Below, in pieces: positions 44,648-53,417 of a DNA stretch of 64,000 nt (within the stretch, counting starts at the first letter, position 1; each line of letters begins with the position of its first letter). The notes under the pieces are model-generated. The model worked only from the letters and a program-made list of their open reading frames with translations. It was not told the DNA's origin and made no database searches. The position numbers and the translations under genes are program-made. The DNA comes from Acidulodesulfobacterium sp021802425 (GTDB lineage: Bacteria; SZUA-79; Acidulodesulfobacterales; Acidulodesulfobacteraceae): contig JAJZXJ010000003.1 in the NCBI GenBank assembly GCA_021802425.1, positions 1-64,000 on the forward strand, in the 5' to 3' direction.

Positions 44648-45925
44648 ATGCGTATGGAACCTGAAATAGAACCCGTCGAAGAAATTGCAAGAAAGGCGTG
44701 CGCCGCAAGCAGTTTTATCGCAAGCGCCGGGATAAGCACAAAACTAAATATACTTAATACGATTAAAAGCCTTTTAATCGAAAACAAAAATAATATAATC
44801 CTTGAAAATAGAAAGGATGTGGAAAATGCACAGTCCCGCGGGCTTAGCGTTCCGATGGTTGACAGGCTGACGATTTCCGAAAAGACATTCAATTCAATGA
44901 TTAAGTCGATAGAAGATGTGGGGAAAATTAAAGACCCTGTCGGAGAAATAGAAGATATTACGGTTAGGCCAAACGGGCTTATGGTCGGAAAGATGCGGAT
45001 ACCGCTCGGCGTCATAGGCATTATTTATGAATCGAGACCGACCGTTACAATAGATGCATCCATACTTTGCCTGTTATCTGGAAATGCCGTAATTTTAAGG
45101 GGCGGGTCGGAGGCTTTTAATTCCAATATGATACTGGCTTCAATAATCTCGAAAAGTTTAAATCTTAACGGCCTTCCGCCTCAAATAGTTTCAATGGTTC
45201 CTTATACCGATAGATCTGCTATTAAAGAATTAATTTCTCAAAAAAAATATATAGATTTAATAATACCGAGGGGCGGAGAAGGGCTTATATCCTATGTTAC
45301 CGAAAACTCTAAAATTCCCGTGATAAAACATGATAAAGGCCTCTGCCACATATATGTCGATGAATATGCCGATATTAAGAAGTCGCTTAATGTCATTATT
45401 AATGCAAAAGTTCAAAGACCGTCGGTTTGCAATGCATTAGAAACGCTTTTAGTCCATTCCTCCATACTTGACAGGTTTATGCCTGAAATGCTCGGCGAAC
45501 TTAAAAAAAACGGCGTGGAAGCGAGAGTTGACGATGAAATTTTAAATATTTACAAAAATAAATTTAATTTTCTTGTAGCGGCAGAACAGGACGATTGGGA
45601 TACCGAATATTTAAATCTTACACTGGCAGTGAAATCGGTCCCCGATATAGACGCCGCCATAGAACATATTAAAAAACACGGTTCCAATCATACCGAAGCA
45701 ATACTTACCGAAAATTACGCCAACGCTCTTGAGTTCATAAAAAGGGTAAACTCTTCCTGCGTTCTTATCAACGCTTCTACCAGATTTAACGATGGTTTTG
45801 AGCTTGGGCTCGGGGCGGAAATAGGCATATCCACTTCAAAAATTCATGCATTTGGACCGATGGGCGCAAGGGAACTTACCACGACTAAATTTATCGTTTT
45901 CGGCAGCTATCAGACAAGGACATGA
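44648..45925 (+). CDS. proA: Gamma-glutamyl phosphate reductase
   Basis: NADPH-dependent second step of proline synthesis. The 425 residues show GVIGIIYESRPTVTIDASIL, CLLSGNAVILRGGSEA, the catalytic Cys in AKVQRPSVCNALETLLVH, and HAFGPMGARELTTTKF near the end. Its stop overlaps the start of nadD by four bases. Confidence 0.97.
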   Translation: MRMEPEIEPVEEIARKACAASSFIASAGISTKLNILNTIKSLLIENKNNIILENRKDVENAQSRGLSVPMVDRLTISEKTFNSMIKSIEDVGKIKDPVGEIEDITVRPNGLMVGKMRIPLGVIGIIYESRPTVTIDASILCLLSGNAVILRGGSEAFNSNMILASIISKSLNLNGLPPQIVSMVPYTDRSAIKELISQKKYIDLIIPRGGEGLISYVTENSKIPVIKHDKGLCHIYVDEYADIKKSLNVIINAKVQRPSVCNALETLLVHSSILDRFMPEMLGELKKNGVEARVDDEILNIYKNKFNFLVAAEQDDWDTEYLNLTLAVKSVPDIDAAIEHIKKHGSNHTEAILTENYANALEFIKRVNSSCVLINASTRFNDGFELGLGAEIGISTSKIHAFGPMGARELTTTKFIVFGSYQTRT

Positions 45926-46572
45926 ATATCGGCATTTTCGGCGGAACATTTGATCCGATTCATTACGGACATTTAAGGGCGGCGGAAGAAATTACGCAAA
46001 ACTTTTTAGAAAAAGTTATATTTGTCCCGACAAACATAACTTCTAATAAAGAAAAAGTACCTTCAAGTCCGCAAGAAAGACTTGAAATGACAAAAATCGC
46101 AATAAACGATCATAAAAAATTCACAGTTTCGGATATCGAAATTAAAAGAGGCGGAATTTCTTACTCATATGACACCGTTATTCAGTTTAAGAAATTATAC
46201 CCGGATGACGATTTATATTTTATTATAGGAATGGATGCGTATTTTGATTTAAAAAATTGGAAAAACGGCGAACTCCTCTTTGACATGATTAATTTTATCG
46301 TTATTAACAGAAACAACATAAGATTTAATCCCAAAAACTTGATAAAGCTGACATCTTTTTTGCCTGACGGGATAAAAGGGCAAATCGATCTAGACCATAA
46401 AAACAAAAGATTTATCACATCTAAAAATAGATATATAAATTTCCTTAAAATAACAAGAATGGACATTTCATCTACAATAATCAGGAATAACTTTAAAAAA
46501 AACATTTCTAACCTATATCTATTGCCAAAGGATGTTATTAATTATATAATTAATAAAAAGATGTATATTTAA
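45922..46572 (+). CDS. nadD: Nicotinate-nucleotide adenylyltransferase
   Basis: Makes deamido-NAD from nicotinate mononucleotide and ATP. Nucleotidyltransferase motifs GIFGGTFDPIHYGHL at the N-terminus and MDISSTIIR near the C-terminus are both present in the 216 residues. Translationally coupled to proA. nadD beside rsfS is a very common arrangement. Confidence 0.96.
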   Translation: MNIGIFGGTFDPIHYGHLRAAEEITQNFLEKVIFVPTNITSNKEKVPSSPQERLEMTKIAINDHKKFTVSDIEIKRGGISYSYDTVIQFKKLYPDDDLYFIIGMDAYFDLKNWKNGELLFDMINFIVINRNNIRFNPKNLIKLTSFLPDGIKGQIDLDHKNKRFITSKNRYINFLKITRMDISSTIIRNNFKKNISNLYLLPKDVINYIINKKMYI

Positions 46573-46619
46573 CTTTTATAATTTATAATTGCAGCAGCTA
46601 AGCAAGGTGATTTAAAATA

Positions 46620-46985
46620 ATTAACGCAAAAATAGAAAGAAAAAAACTAAAAAGAACAAATAAAACTATAAGGTCTATCATAGACTCCCTTTTAGAGAAA
46701 AAGGCTCACGATGTTGTCGTGCTCGATATTAGAAGGATTTCCGCAATGACCGATTTTGTTATTATTGCGGGCGGTTCATCCGATCGTCAAATATCAAGGG
46801 TAGCCAACAATTTAATAGATTCCATAAAAAAGCGTCCCTTCGGAGTGGAGGGGCTTTCCGGTTCGAGGTGGGTCGTAATTGACTATGGAGATGTCATAAT
46901 ACACATAATTCACGACGACCTAAGGCCGTATTATAACCTTGAAGGATTATGGCCCGATGCCAAAGAGTTAATTGTGGAAAATTAA
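46620..46985 (+). CDS. rsfS: Ribosomal silencing factor RsfS, probably with an ATT start
   Basis: Binds uL14 and blocks subunit joining. Conserved parts are LLEKKAHDVVVLDIR, DFVIIAGGSSDRQISRVANN and GSRWVVIDYGDVIIHIIHDD. The first in-frame ATG/GTG/TTG is GTG 46719, which would remove the conserved first helix and strand. The frame is open back to a stop at 46608. A Shine-Dalgarno AAGGTG (46604-46609) stands 10 bases before ATT 46620, giving 121 residues, the usual length. So ATT (or the ATA before it) is probably the start; a sequencing error is the alternative. rlmH, often next, is missing. Confidence 0.85.
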   Translation: MNAKIERKKLKRTNKTIRSIIDSLLEKKAHDVVVLDIRRISAMTDFVIIAGGSSDRQISRVANNLIDSIKKRPFGVEGLSGSRWVVIDYGDVIIHIIHDDLRPYYNLEGLWPDAKELIVEN

Positions 46986-46990
46986 GAGTA

Positions 46991-47063
46991 GATTCCTGCC
47001 ATCTTTGCCTGTAAAGGCGGCGTGCGCCTGTAAGCGCAGGCGGAAGATATGCAGGAATGACGG
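46991..47063. repeat. REP-like long hairpin after rsfS
   Basis: Nested arms ATTCCTGC/GCAGGAAT (46992-46999, 47051-47058), ATCTT/AAGAT (47001-47005, 47044-47048) and GCCTG/CAGGC (47007-47011, 47037-47041) make one long imperfect stem, ending in GAATGACGG. The outer arms resemble the ATTCCCGC...GCGGGAAT palindrome inside the element at 16.5 kb. Open frame continues through it, but coding there is unlikely. Confidence 0.65.
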
Positions 47064-47076
47064 ACAAAAATTAATT

Positions 47077-48450
47077 ATGTATATCATTACATTAATAATC
47101 GCCATTCTGGTGCTGATAGCTTTCTTTGAGTATCTTTACATGCTTAACCCCGTGAAGATTCCGCTGCATTACGCCCCGGGCTCACAGCACATAATTAATG
47201 AATATCTTATAATTTATATTTTTTCGGCATTTTTGGTTGGAATTGTTCTTGTCCTGTCTATAAATATTTTAAAGGATTTAATTTCTCAGATAAAAAATCT
47301 TTTCTTTAAAAGAAAGCAGTTTATAAAAACGGAAATAGATAATTCCGTTAACAAAGCTTACGATTTCTATATTAAAGGACAATACGACAAGGCAATAGAC
47401 TTAATAAAAAAATACTTATCCGCCTATGAAAACAGCATAAGCGGTTATTTACTTCTGGCGAAAATTTACAAACATAAAGGAAAAATAAAAGATAGCGAAT
47501 TTAACTTAAATAAAGCGCTGGAAATAGAAAAAGATAATATTAATGCTCTTAATGAGGCCGGAAATCTATATAAATTAAACAAAGATTATGATAAAGCAAT
47601 AGTTTATTACAATAAGGCGTTAGAATCCTCAAACGATAATCTATATGCAATAACGCAGTTAAAAGATATTTATATAAAAAAGGGCGAATGGAAAAATGCA
47701 TACAGGATGTCTAAACTCTTTCTCGCTGAATCAAAAGATAAAGAGATTAATAAAAAAGAAGAATTAGTCATGCTCGGGCTTAAATATGAATTCGGAAAGT
47801 ATCTTTTAGAAACGGAAAATGATACCGTGAGATCCGCTAAAAGATTTAACCAGGTGTTAACCCAAAATAAAAACTTTGTCCCGGCGTACATATCTCTGGG
47901 AGACATTTATATTAAAAAAGGGAAATATCCCGAAGTATTCGATTTATGGGAAAAGGCATTTTTAAAAACCGGTAACTTCGCTATTCTAATCAAAATCGAG
48001 GATATAGCGATAAAAACGAATCATCCCGAAAATATTATTAAATTCTATCAAGAACTTATTTACGATAATCCTGAAAAGTGGGAATACAGGCTATTTTTGG
48101 GGAAACTATATATGAGATTAGAAATGGTTGACGATGCGCTTTCAAGCCTTCATGAAATCCCTGCTTCAATTTTTAAAGACAATTCCCTCAGCCTTCTTTT
48201 AGCGGAATGTTACTTTAAAAGAGGAAAATATAACGATTCCGCCGTAAATTTTAGAAAGGCTCTTAAAGGCCAATATCCGGTCAAGTTACCTTTTACCTGT
48301 TCAAATTGCGGGTTTGTCTCTTACAATTATTCTTCGATCTGCCCATCCTGCAACCTGTGGAACACATTTAACATAAAAACCTCCGGAACGCTTTATGAAA
48401 GCGGACAAAAAGATGATATTAAAAATATTTCGTCATTGATTTCGGAGTAA
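47077..48450 (+). CDS. LapA-LapB-like fusion: membrane, TPR and zinc-ribbon protein
   Basis: Start set at MYIITLIIAIL, a typical membrane start; an earlier in-frame start would translate the REP-like hairpin. The 457 residues begin with two membrane helices (about 3-22 and 43-64) spaced like LapA (DUF1049), with VKIPLHYAPG between. Several TPRs follow (about 95-400), for example YKHKGKIKDSEFNLNKALEI. The end carries a rubredoxin-like knuckle, C408-x2-C411 and C422-x2-C425, matching the C-terminus of LapB/YciM. In E. coli, LapA and LapB are separate, and LapB directs FtsH to degrade LpxC. A role in lipopolysaccharide control is inferred. It precedes gpmI by 13 bases. Confidence 0.8.
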   Translation: MYIITLIIAILVLIAFFEYLYMLNPVKIPLHYAPGSQHIINEYLIIYIFSAFLVGIVLVLSINILKDLISQIKNLFFKRKQFIKTEIDNSVNKAYDFYIKGQYDKAIDLIKKYLSAYENSISGYLLLAKIYKHKGKIKDSEFNLNKALEIEKDNINALNEAGNLYKLNKDYDKAIVYYNKALESSNDNLYAITQLKDIYIKKGEWKNAYRMSKLFLAESKDKEINKKEELVMLGLKYEFGKYLLETENDTVRSAKRFNQVLTQNKNFVPAYISLGDIYIKKGKYPEVFDLWEKAFLKTGNFAILIKIEDIAIKTNHPENIIKFYQELIYDNPEKWEYRLFLGKLYMRLEMVDDALSSLHEIPASIFKDNSLSLLLAECYFKRGKYNDSAVNFRKALKGQYPVKLPFTCSNCGFVSYNYSSICPSCNLWNTFNIKTSGTLYESGQKDDIKNISSLISE

Positions 48451-48463
48451 ACAGGCCAAGCAA

Positions 48464-50008
48464 ATGAAAAAATATGACGGGTTAGCTTTGATTATTTTGG
48501 ACGGTTTCGGCTTGTCGCCTTCCGTGAAAGGCAACGCTATAATAAATGCGAATCCCGAGTTCATAAATTCCATCTTTAAAAGTTATCCGTTTACGACTCT
48601 AATCACTCACGGCAAAGATGTCGGTTTGCCTGAAAACACGATGGGAAACTCGGAAGTGGGGCATTCTAATATCGGCGCCGGCAGGATTACTATGCAGGAT
48701 TTGACAAAAATAGATATGCAAATTGAAAATGATACCTTAAAAAATAATAAAACATTATCTTTATTTTTAGAAAAAATCAAAAACGGAAATTCACGGGTCC
48801 ATCTTATGGGTCTCTTATCCGAAAGCGGGGTCCATTCCGAATTATCCCACTTATTATACTTAATCCGTTTTTTCAGGACTAACGGGGTAAAGGAGATTTA
48901 TATTCATGCATTTTTAGACGGAAGGGATTCTCCGCCAAAAAGCGCAGAAATTTTCTTAAAAAAATTAATGGAAGAAGTTAGAAAGTTAAAACCTTTTGTT
49001 TTCTTATCTACGATATGCGGCAGATTTTATGCCATGGACAGGGATACAAGATGGGATAGGACAAACAGGGCTTTCGATCTGCTTACGGGATTAAACGGGG
49101 AAAGGTTTGACGACCCAGCCCTTGCCATAAAAAAGTTCTATGACGACGGAATAACGGATGAGTTTGTACACCCCGTCGTAATTAACAACAAGGAAGGGAA
49201 GAACGGTTCAATAGGCCGGGACGACGGTGTTTTATTTTTCAACTTCAGGGCGGACAGGGCTAAACAATTAACAATGGCTCTCACATTTAAAGATTTTAAT
49301 AATTTTTACAGGGATGGATTTAAACCCGTTAAAAATTTTATATCGATGACCAAATATGACGACTCGTTTAAAAACGGCTACATTATAGAACCTGAAAATT
49401 ATGACAATATTTTAGGACAGGTTATCTCTAACCTTGATTTTAATCAGTTAAGGATAGCCGAAACCGAAAAATATGCCCATGTAACATATTTTTTCAACTG
49501 CGGTAGAGAAGAACCCTTTAAAAACGAGGATAGATTGTTGATACCGTCCCCGAGAAAATATAAAACTTACGATATGATACCGGAAATGAGCGCTTTTAAG
49601 ATTAAGGATGCCTTAATAGAAAGGATTAAACTTAATAAATACAAGTTAATAGTCTGCAATTTCGCAAACTGCGATATGGTGGGTCACACCGGAAATTATA
49701 ATGCCGCCGTTAAGGCAGTTAAGGCTGTAAATTCAGTCCTTAGCGAGATAGTCCCCGTAATTTTGAATCAGAAGCATGCCTGCATTATAACGGCGGACCA
49801 TGGAAATGCCGAAGCAATGTTGGACGAAAACGGGATGCCTATGACCAATCACACTCTTAATCCTGTGCCGTTTGCTATAATTTCTAATTATCCGAAGGAA
49901 ATTCCGATATTAAAACCGGGAAGGCTTGCCGACATAGCCCCGACAATTCTTAAATTACTGGGCTTAAATATACCGGAGGAGATGACCGGACGAGTTTTAT
50001 GGGAATAG
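48464..50008 (+). CDS. gpmI: 2,3-bisphosphoglycerate-independent phosphoglycerate mutase
   Basis: Interconverts 3- and 2-phosphoglycerate in glycolysis/gluconeogenesis; Mn-dependent. The 514-residue enzyme has LIILDGFGLSP, the catalytic Ser in MGNSEVGHSNIGAGR (about 62), HAFLDGRDSPP, GRFYAMDRDTRWDRT, FNFRADRAKQLT and ITADHGNAEAMLDENG. Stop overlaps the next gene by ten bases. Confidence 0.97.
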   Translation: MKKYDGLALIILDGFGLSPSVKGNAIINANPEFINSIFKSYPFTTLITHGKDVGLPENTMGNSEVGHSNIGAGRITMQDLTKIDMQIENDTLKNNKTLSLFLEKIKNGNSRVHLMGLLSESGVHSELSHLLYLIRFFRTNGVKEIYIHAFLDGRDSPPKSAEIFLKKLMEEVRKLKPFVFLSTICGRFYAMDRDTRWDRTNRAFDLLTGLNGERFDDPALAIKKFYDDGITDEFVHPVVINNKEGKNGSIGRDDGVLFFNFRADRAKQLTMALTFKDFNNFYRDGFKPVKNFISMTKYDDSFKNGYIIEPENYDNILGQVISNLDFNQLRIAETEKYAHVTYFFNCGREEPFKNEDRLLIPSPRKYKTYDMIPEMSAFKIKDALIERIKLNKYKLIVCNFANCDMVGHTGNYNAAVKAVKAVNSVLSEIVPVILNQKHACIITADHGNAEAMLDENGMPMTNHTLNPVPFAIISNYPKEIPILKPGRLADIAPTILKLLGLNIPEEMTGRVLWE

Positions 50009-50931
50009 TTTCATTTGTTTGCCCTTATGGCAATATAAGATTGGATTTATTTTTAAAAACCCGATTACTTAATAATACGAGGGCATACATTCAAAAACTT
50101 ATATTAAGCGGCAATGTGACGGTTAACGGGTTAATCGTTAAAAAACCTGCATATAAATTAAAAGAAGGTTCGGCATTAACCGTAAAAGAACTGGAAATAA
50201 AAAAAACAGAGCTATCCCCCGTAGATTATAATCTTGAAATAATTTATGAAGACGACTGCATCGCCGTAATAAATAAACCTGCGGGCATTACCGTTCATCC
50301 CGGAAAAGGAAATTATGACAACACCCTCGTTAATATTTTGATTGGAAAAATATCTAACCTCTCGGGCATCGGCGGCGTTGAAAGACCCGGAATAGTTCAT
50401 AGATTGGACAAAGATACTTCGGGAATAATGTTAATTGCTAAAAACGATTTTTCCCATAACGCTCTTATTTCGAGTTTTAAAAACAGGGAAATAAAAAAAA
50501 CATATCTCGCTATATGTTACGGCCTTTTTCCGCAAAAAGACGGCTGTATCGAGGGATTTATAAAAAGGGATGTAAAAAACAGGATTAGAATGCAAATAAC
50601 CAAGGAAACCGGGAAATATTGCCTCACCCGATTCGAAACTATAAGGCAGATAAAGGGTATAGCAACATTGCTTAAGGTAATGCCGCATACCGGAAGAACC
50701 CATCAAATAAGGGTATCCCTTTTTGAAACGGGCCATCCGATAGTAGGGGATAAAGTCTATAAAAGGAAAGATGCTTCTGGCAGATATAAGAGCTTAAACT
50801 TTGTAAAAAGACAGATGCTTCACGCATATATGCTGGAATTTTTTCATCCAAAAACCGGAGAAAAAATGGCCTTAAAGGCGGAAGTCCCCTGCGATATGCT
50901 ATGGGCTTTTGATTCCGGCGATAAAATATGA
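49999..50931 (+). CDS. RluA/RluD family 23S rRNA pseudouridine synthase
   Basis: The 310-residue protein has an N-terminal S4 RNA-binding domain (about 10-70) and a catalytic domain with VINKPAGITVHPG, the catalytic Asp in IVHRLDKDTSGIMLI, and MPHTGRTHQIRVSLFETGHP. RluD is the likeliest member by layout; exact target sites cannot be assigned. Both flanking genes overlap it. Confidence 0.93.
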   Translation: MGIVSFVCPYGNIRLDLFLKTRLLNNTRAYIQKLILSGNVTVNGLIVKKPAYKLKEGSALTVKELEIKKTELSPVDYNLEIIYEDDCIAVINKPAGITVHPGKGNYDNTLVNILIGKISNLSGIGGVERPGIVHRLDKDTSGIMLIAKNDFSHNALISSFKNREIKKTYLAICYGLFPQKDGCIEGFIKRDVKNRIRMQITKETGKYCLTRFETIRQIKGIATLLKVMPHTGRTHQIRVSLFETGHPIVGDKVYKRKDASGRYKSLNFVKRQMLHAYMLEFFHPKTGEKMALKAEVPCDMLWAFDSGDKI

Positions 50932-51674
50932 TTTACGCCGTTAAAGATTTAGACTTAAATAATAGCCGCATAGTATATGGATTTATAGACAATGCGCTTG
51001 ATTTTAAATTGGAAAACAAGGGTGCAAGAAAAGAACTTTCAGGATATATTCCTGCGGGTTTCAATAAAAAAGATATATATATTTATGAAGTTAAGCAGGT
51101 CCACGGCAATAACATCGCAGTTTTAAACAAAGATTTTCGAATAAAGGATGGGGATGATTATTACGGTTTAAATTTAGCCGAGGCTGACGGAGCATTTACC
51201 CAAAAAACTGGTATAATGCTTTGCGTAAGGACTGCCGACTGTGTACCCGTTCTTTTTTACGACCGTGTTAAAAAGGTTATAGGCGCCGTCCACTGCGGCT
51301 GGAAGGGGACTTGGGAAGGCATAATAACAAATGCCGGAAATATATTAACGGATCATTTCCATTCAAATTTAGACGATGTAATTATTATAATAGGTCCTTC
51401 TATCTGTAAAAATTGCTACGAGGTCAAAGAAGATTTTTTGAATAAATTTATATCTAAAGATATACTAAATCAAAAATTTTTTAACATAAGTACGGATAAA
51501 AACAATCTGTTTTTCGATTTGAAGGGTTTCTTAAAAAACGAACTTAATTTATCCGGATTTAATAGTAAAAATATCTATGATTTAAATAAATGCAATTTTG
51601 AGGATAAAAGTTTTTATAGCTACAGGCGCAATAAAACGGACAAAAGGCAGGTTTCTTTTATCGCGATAAATTGA
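50928..51674 (+). CDS. pgeF: PgeF/YfiH family laccase-domain protein
   Basis: Family members act as peptidoglycan-editing purine-nucleoside-related multicopper-like proteins. The metal ligands appear in VKQVHGNN (His), RTADCVPVLFYD (Cys) and AVHCGWKGTWEG (His), followed by IIGPSICKNCYEV. The 248 residues match the family. Starts within the stop of the pseudouridine synthase gene. Confidence 0.93.
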   Translation: MIYAVKDLDLNNSRIVYGFIDNALDFKLENKGARKELSGYIPAGFNKKDIYIYEVKQVHGNNIAVLNKDFRIKDGDDYYGLNLAEADGAFTQKTGIMLCVRTADCVPVLFYDRVKKVIGAVHCGWKGTWEGIITNAGNILTDHFHSNLDDVIIIIGPSICKNCYEVKEDFLNKFISKDILNQKFFNISTDKNNLFFDLKGFLKNELNLSGFNSKNIYDLNKCNFEDKSFYSYRRNKTDKRQVSFIAIN

Positions 51675-51699
51675 TTGAGATTTATTTTAAGATTAAAAA

Positions 51700-52290
51700 A
51701 TGATAAAAATAGGTCTGACGGGTTCTATAGGTTCCGGAAAAACTACGGTTCTTAATTTATTGAAGGATTATGGATTCTTAACTTTGAATCTTGACTTCGA
51801 GGCCAAAAAGCTGCTTAAAAAAAATACGATAGAATATAAAAAAATTGTTGCTTTTTTTGGTAAAAACATTTTAAATAAAGATAATGAGATTAATAAGAAA
51901 ATTCTGGCAGAGGTCATTTTTTCAGACCCCTCTAAAAAAAAGGCTTTAGAAAATATAATCTATCCAACTTTAAGAACAAATATCAATAATATACTTGAAA
52001 GAAGTAAACAACCCACAGCAATAATTGAAGGCGCGGTTATTATCGAATCAGGATATTACCGGAAGTTAGACAAAACTATCCTTGTTACCTGTGATTTCTC
52101 AAGAAGGATTAAAAGATCATATAAAAAATTTACTTTTGATGATTTTGCAAAAAGGGATAAAAATCAACTAAATCAGGCAGAAAAAATTAAAAAATCTGAT
52201 TTTATAATCAACAATAATTACGGATTTAAATTTTTAATTCCTCAAATTCAGCTATTAATAAACTTTCTAAACAACATTTATCGTACTTGA
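51700..52290 (+). CDS. coaE: Dephospho-CoA kinase
   Basis: Last step of CoA synthesis. The 196-residue P-loop kinase has GLTGSIGSGKTTV (8-20), LNLDFEAKKLL in place of the usual DAD-type segment, HPLL-like region VIFSDPSKKKALENIIYPTL, and KRDKNQLNQAEKIKKSDFII. Somewhat divergent but complete. With panB it completes two steps of the CoA route in this window. Confidence 0.93.
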   Translation: MIKIGLTGSIGSGKTTVLNLLKDYGFLTLNLDFEAKKLLKKNTIEYKKIVAFFGKNILNKDNEINKKILAEVIFSDPSKKKALENIIYPTLRTNINNILERSKQPTAIIEGAVIIESGYYRKLDKTILVTCDFSRRIKRSYKKFTFDDFAKRDKNQLNQAEKIKKSDFIINNNYGFKFLIPQIQLLINFLNNIYRT

Positions 52291-52360
52291 AAAATAGAAC
52301 CTCAAAGGATTAAAATTTCCCGATTCCCGGATTTAATTCAAATAAAGGGGGGATATATCT

Positions 52361-53365
52361 ATGGAAGAATATCGCAAATGTGAAGATTTAGGCTATACAT
52401 TTATAAATGAACTTTTAGAATTTGCCAATCAAAGAAAACAGGTAGAGGAAATATTTCATTTCGTTAATGTCGGTTTTGAATATACATTTGGGGCAACGGC
52501 AATAATGTTTATATACAAAAAATATAATCTGGAAGAAAAAATAGAAATTTCAAGAGGAATCTCTCATGAATATGTTAAAAAATTTAATGAAAATCCTCCG
52601 TTATCTATATTAAAAGAAATAAAATCTGCCCGGGGCGGCTTATATATAGATTTCAAAAAAGAACACGAAAAGTATTCCGAATATAGTTTTTTATTTGAGC
52701 ACGATAATGTAGCCGAGTTTTACGGCTATGCATTAAAAACCGCATATACGGACTCATATTTTGTAATAATGTACTCAGTCCCGGGATTTAAGAACTGCGG
52801 AAATGAAAAAACCGGCGTATTCAATACAATCCTTTCCGTTCTTGCGTACATCTTAAACTCAAACAAATGCGTTCAGACTATGAGGGATTGTTCCCAGATC
52901 GATTATGTATCGGGGCTCAACAATTTTAAATATTTCCATGAAAAACTTTTTCAAGAGATGCAAAAAATTGCCAATGAAAAAGGAATATTATCCCTTGCTT
53001 TAATTTCAATAAATCAATTAAATAAACTAAACTCAATATTTGGCCACGGTGCGGGAGACAAAAACATAGGGCTAATCGCGAATATTATTAAAAAACATAT
53101 ACGAATATTCGATATAGCCGCCAGATACGGCAATAAATTTATTATACTGTTTCCAGGTATGGATAAGAACCCTGTCAAAGATATTTTAAAAACTATTTTT
53201 TCGGAGGTTGAGGCAAACTTTAAGAATGAAAACCAGGACATATTATCATTAAATGCAGGTGTTTCGTCATTCCCGGCGGACGGCAATAATGAACGAACGG
53301 TTTTAGATTTAGCCGAAGGTCATCGCATAGATGCCAGAAGGAAGAGTAAATGGTCCATAGTATAA
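52361..53365 (+). CDS. Degenerate GGDEF protein with intact I-site
   Basis: The 334 residues comprise an N-terminal GAF-like region (about 10-165) and a C-terminal GGDEF-type domain (about 175-330). Domain landmarks are recognisable: DYVSGLNNFKYFHEKL, LNKLNSIFGHGAGDKN and SLNAGVSSFPADG. The active-site loop reads RYGNKFIILFP (255 onward), where an active enzyme has RYGGDEF, so the catalytic Glu and one residue are missing. The inhibitory-site motif RxxD is kept as R248-I-F-D251. Probably a c-di-GMP receptor or a signalling relic rather than a cyclase. Preceded by AAAGGGGGG. Lies between coaE and rho. Confidence 0.85.
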   Translation: MEEYRKCEDLGYTFINELLEFANQRKQVEEIFHFVNVGFEYTFGATAIMFIYKKYNLEEKIEISRGISHEYVKKFNENPPLSILKEIKSARGGLYIDFKKEHEKYSEYSFLFEHDNVAEFYGYALKTAYTDSYFVIMYSVPGFKNCGNEKTGVFNTILSVLAYILNSNKCVQTMRDCSQIDYVSGLNNFKYFHEKLFQEMQKIANEKGILSLALISINQLNKLNSIFGHGAGDKNIGLIANIIKKHIRIFDIAARYGNKFIILFPGMDKNPVKDILKTIFSEVEANFKNENQDILSLNAGVSSFPADGNNERTVLDLAEGHRIDARRKSKWSIV

Positions 53366-53417
53366 TTATAATATAATAAAAATAACCAAAATAAAATTTT
53401 AAACTTAAGAGGTAGTT

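Noticed and set aside
46972..47076. Earlier start for the LapA-LapB-like gene
   Set aside because: It would translate the REP-like hairpin into a Cys/Arg-rich stretch and overlap rsfS; the membrane helix starts at 47077.
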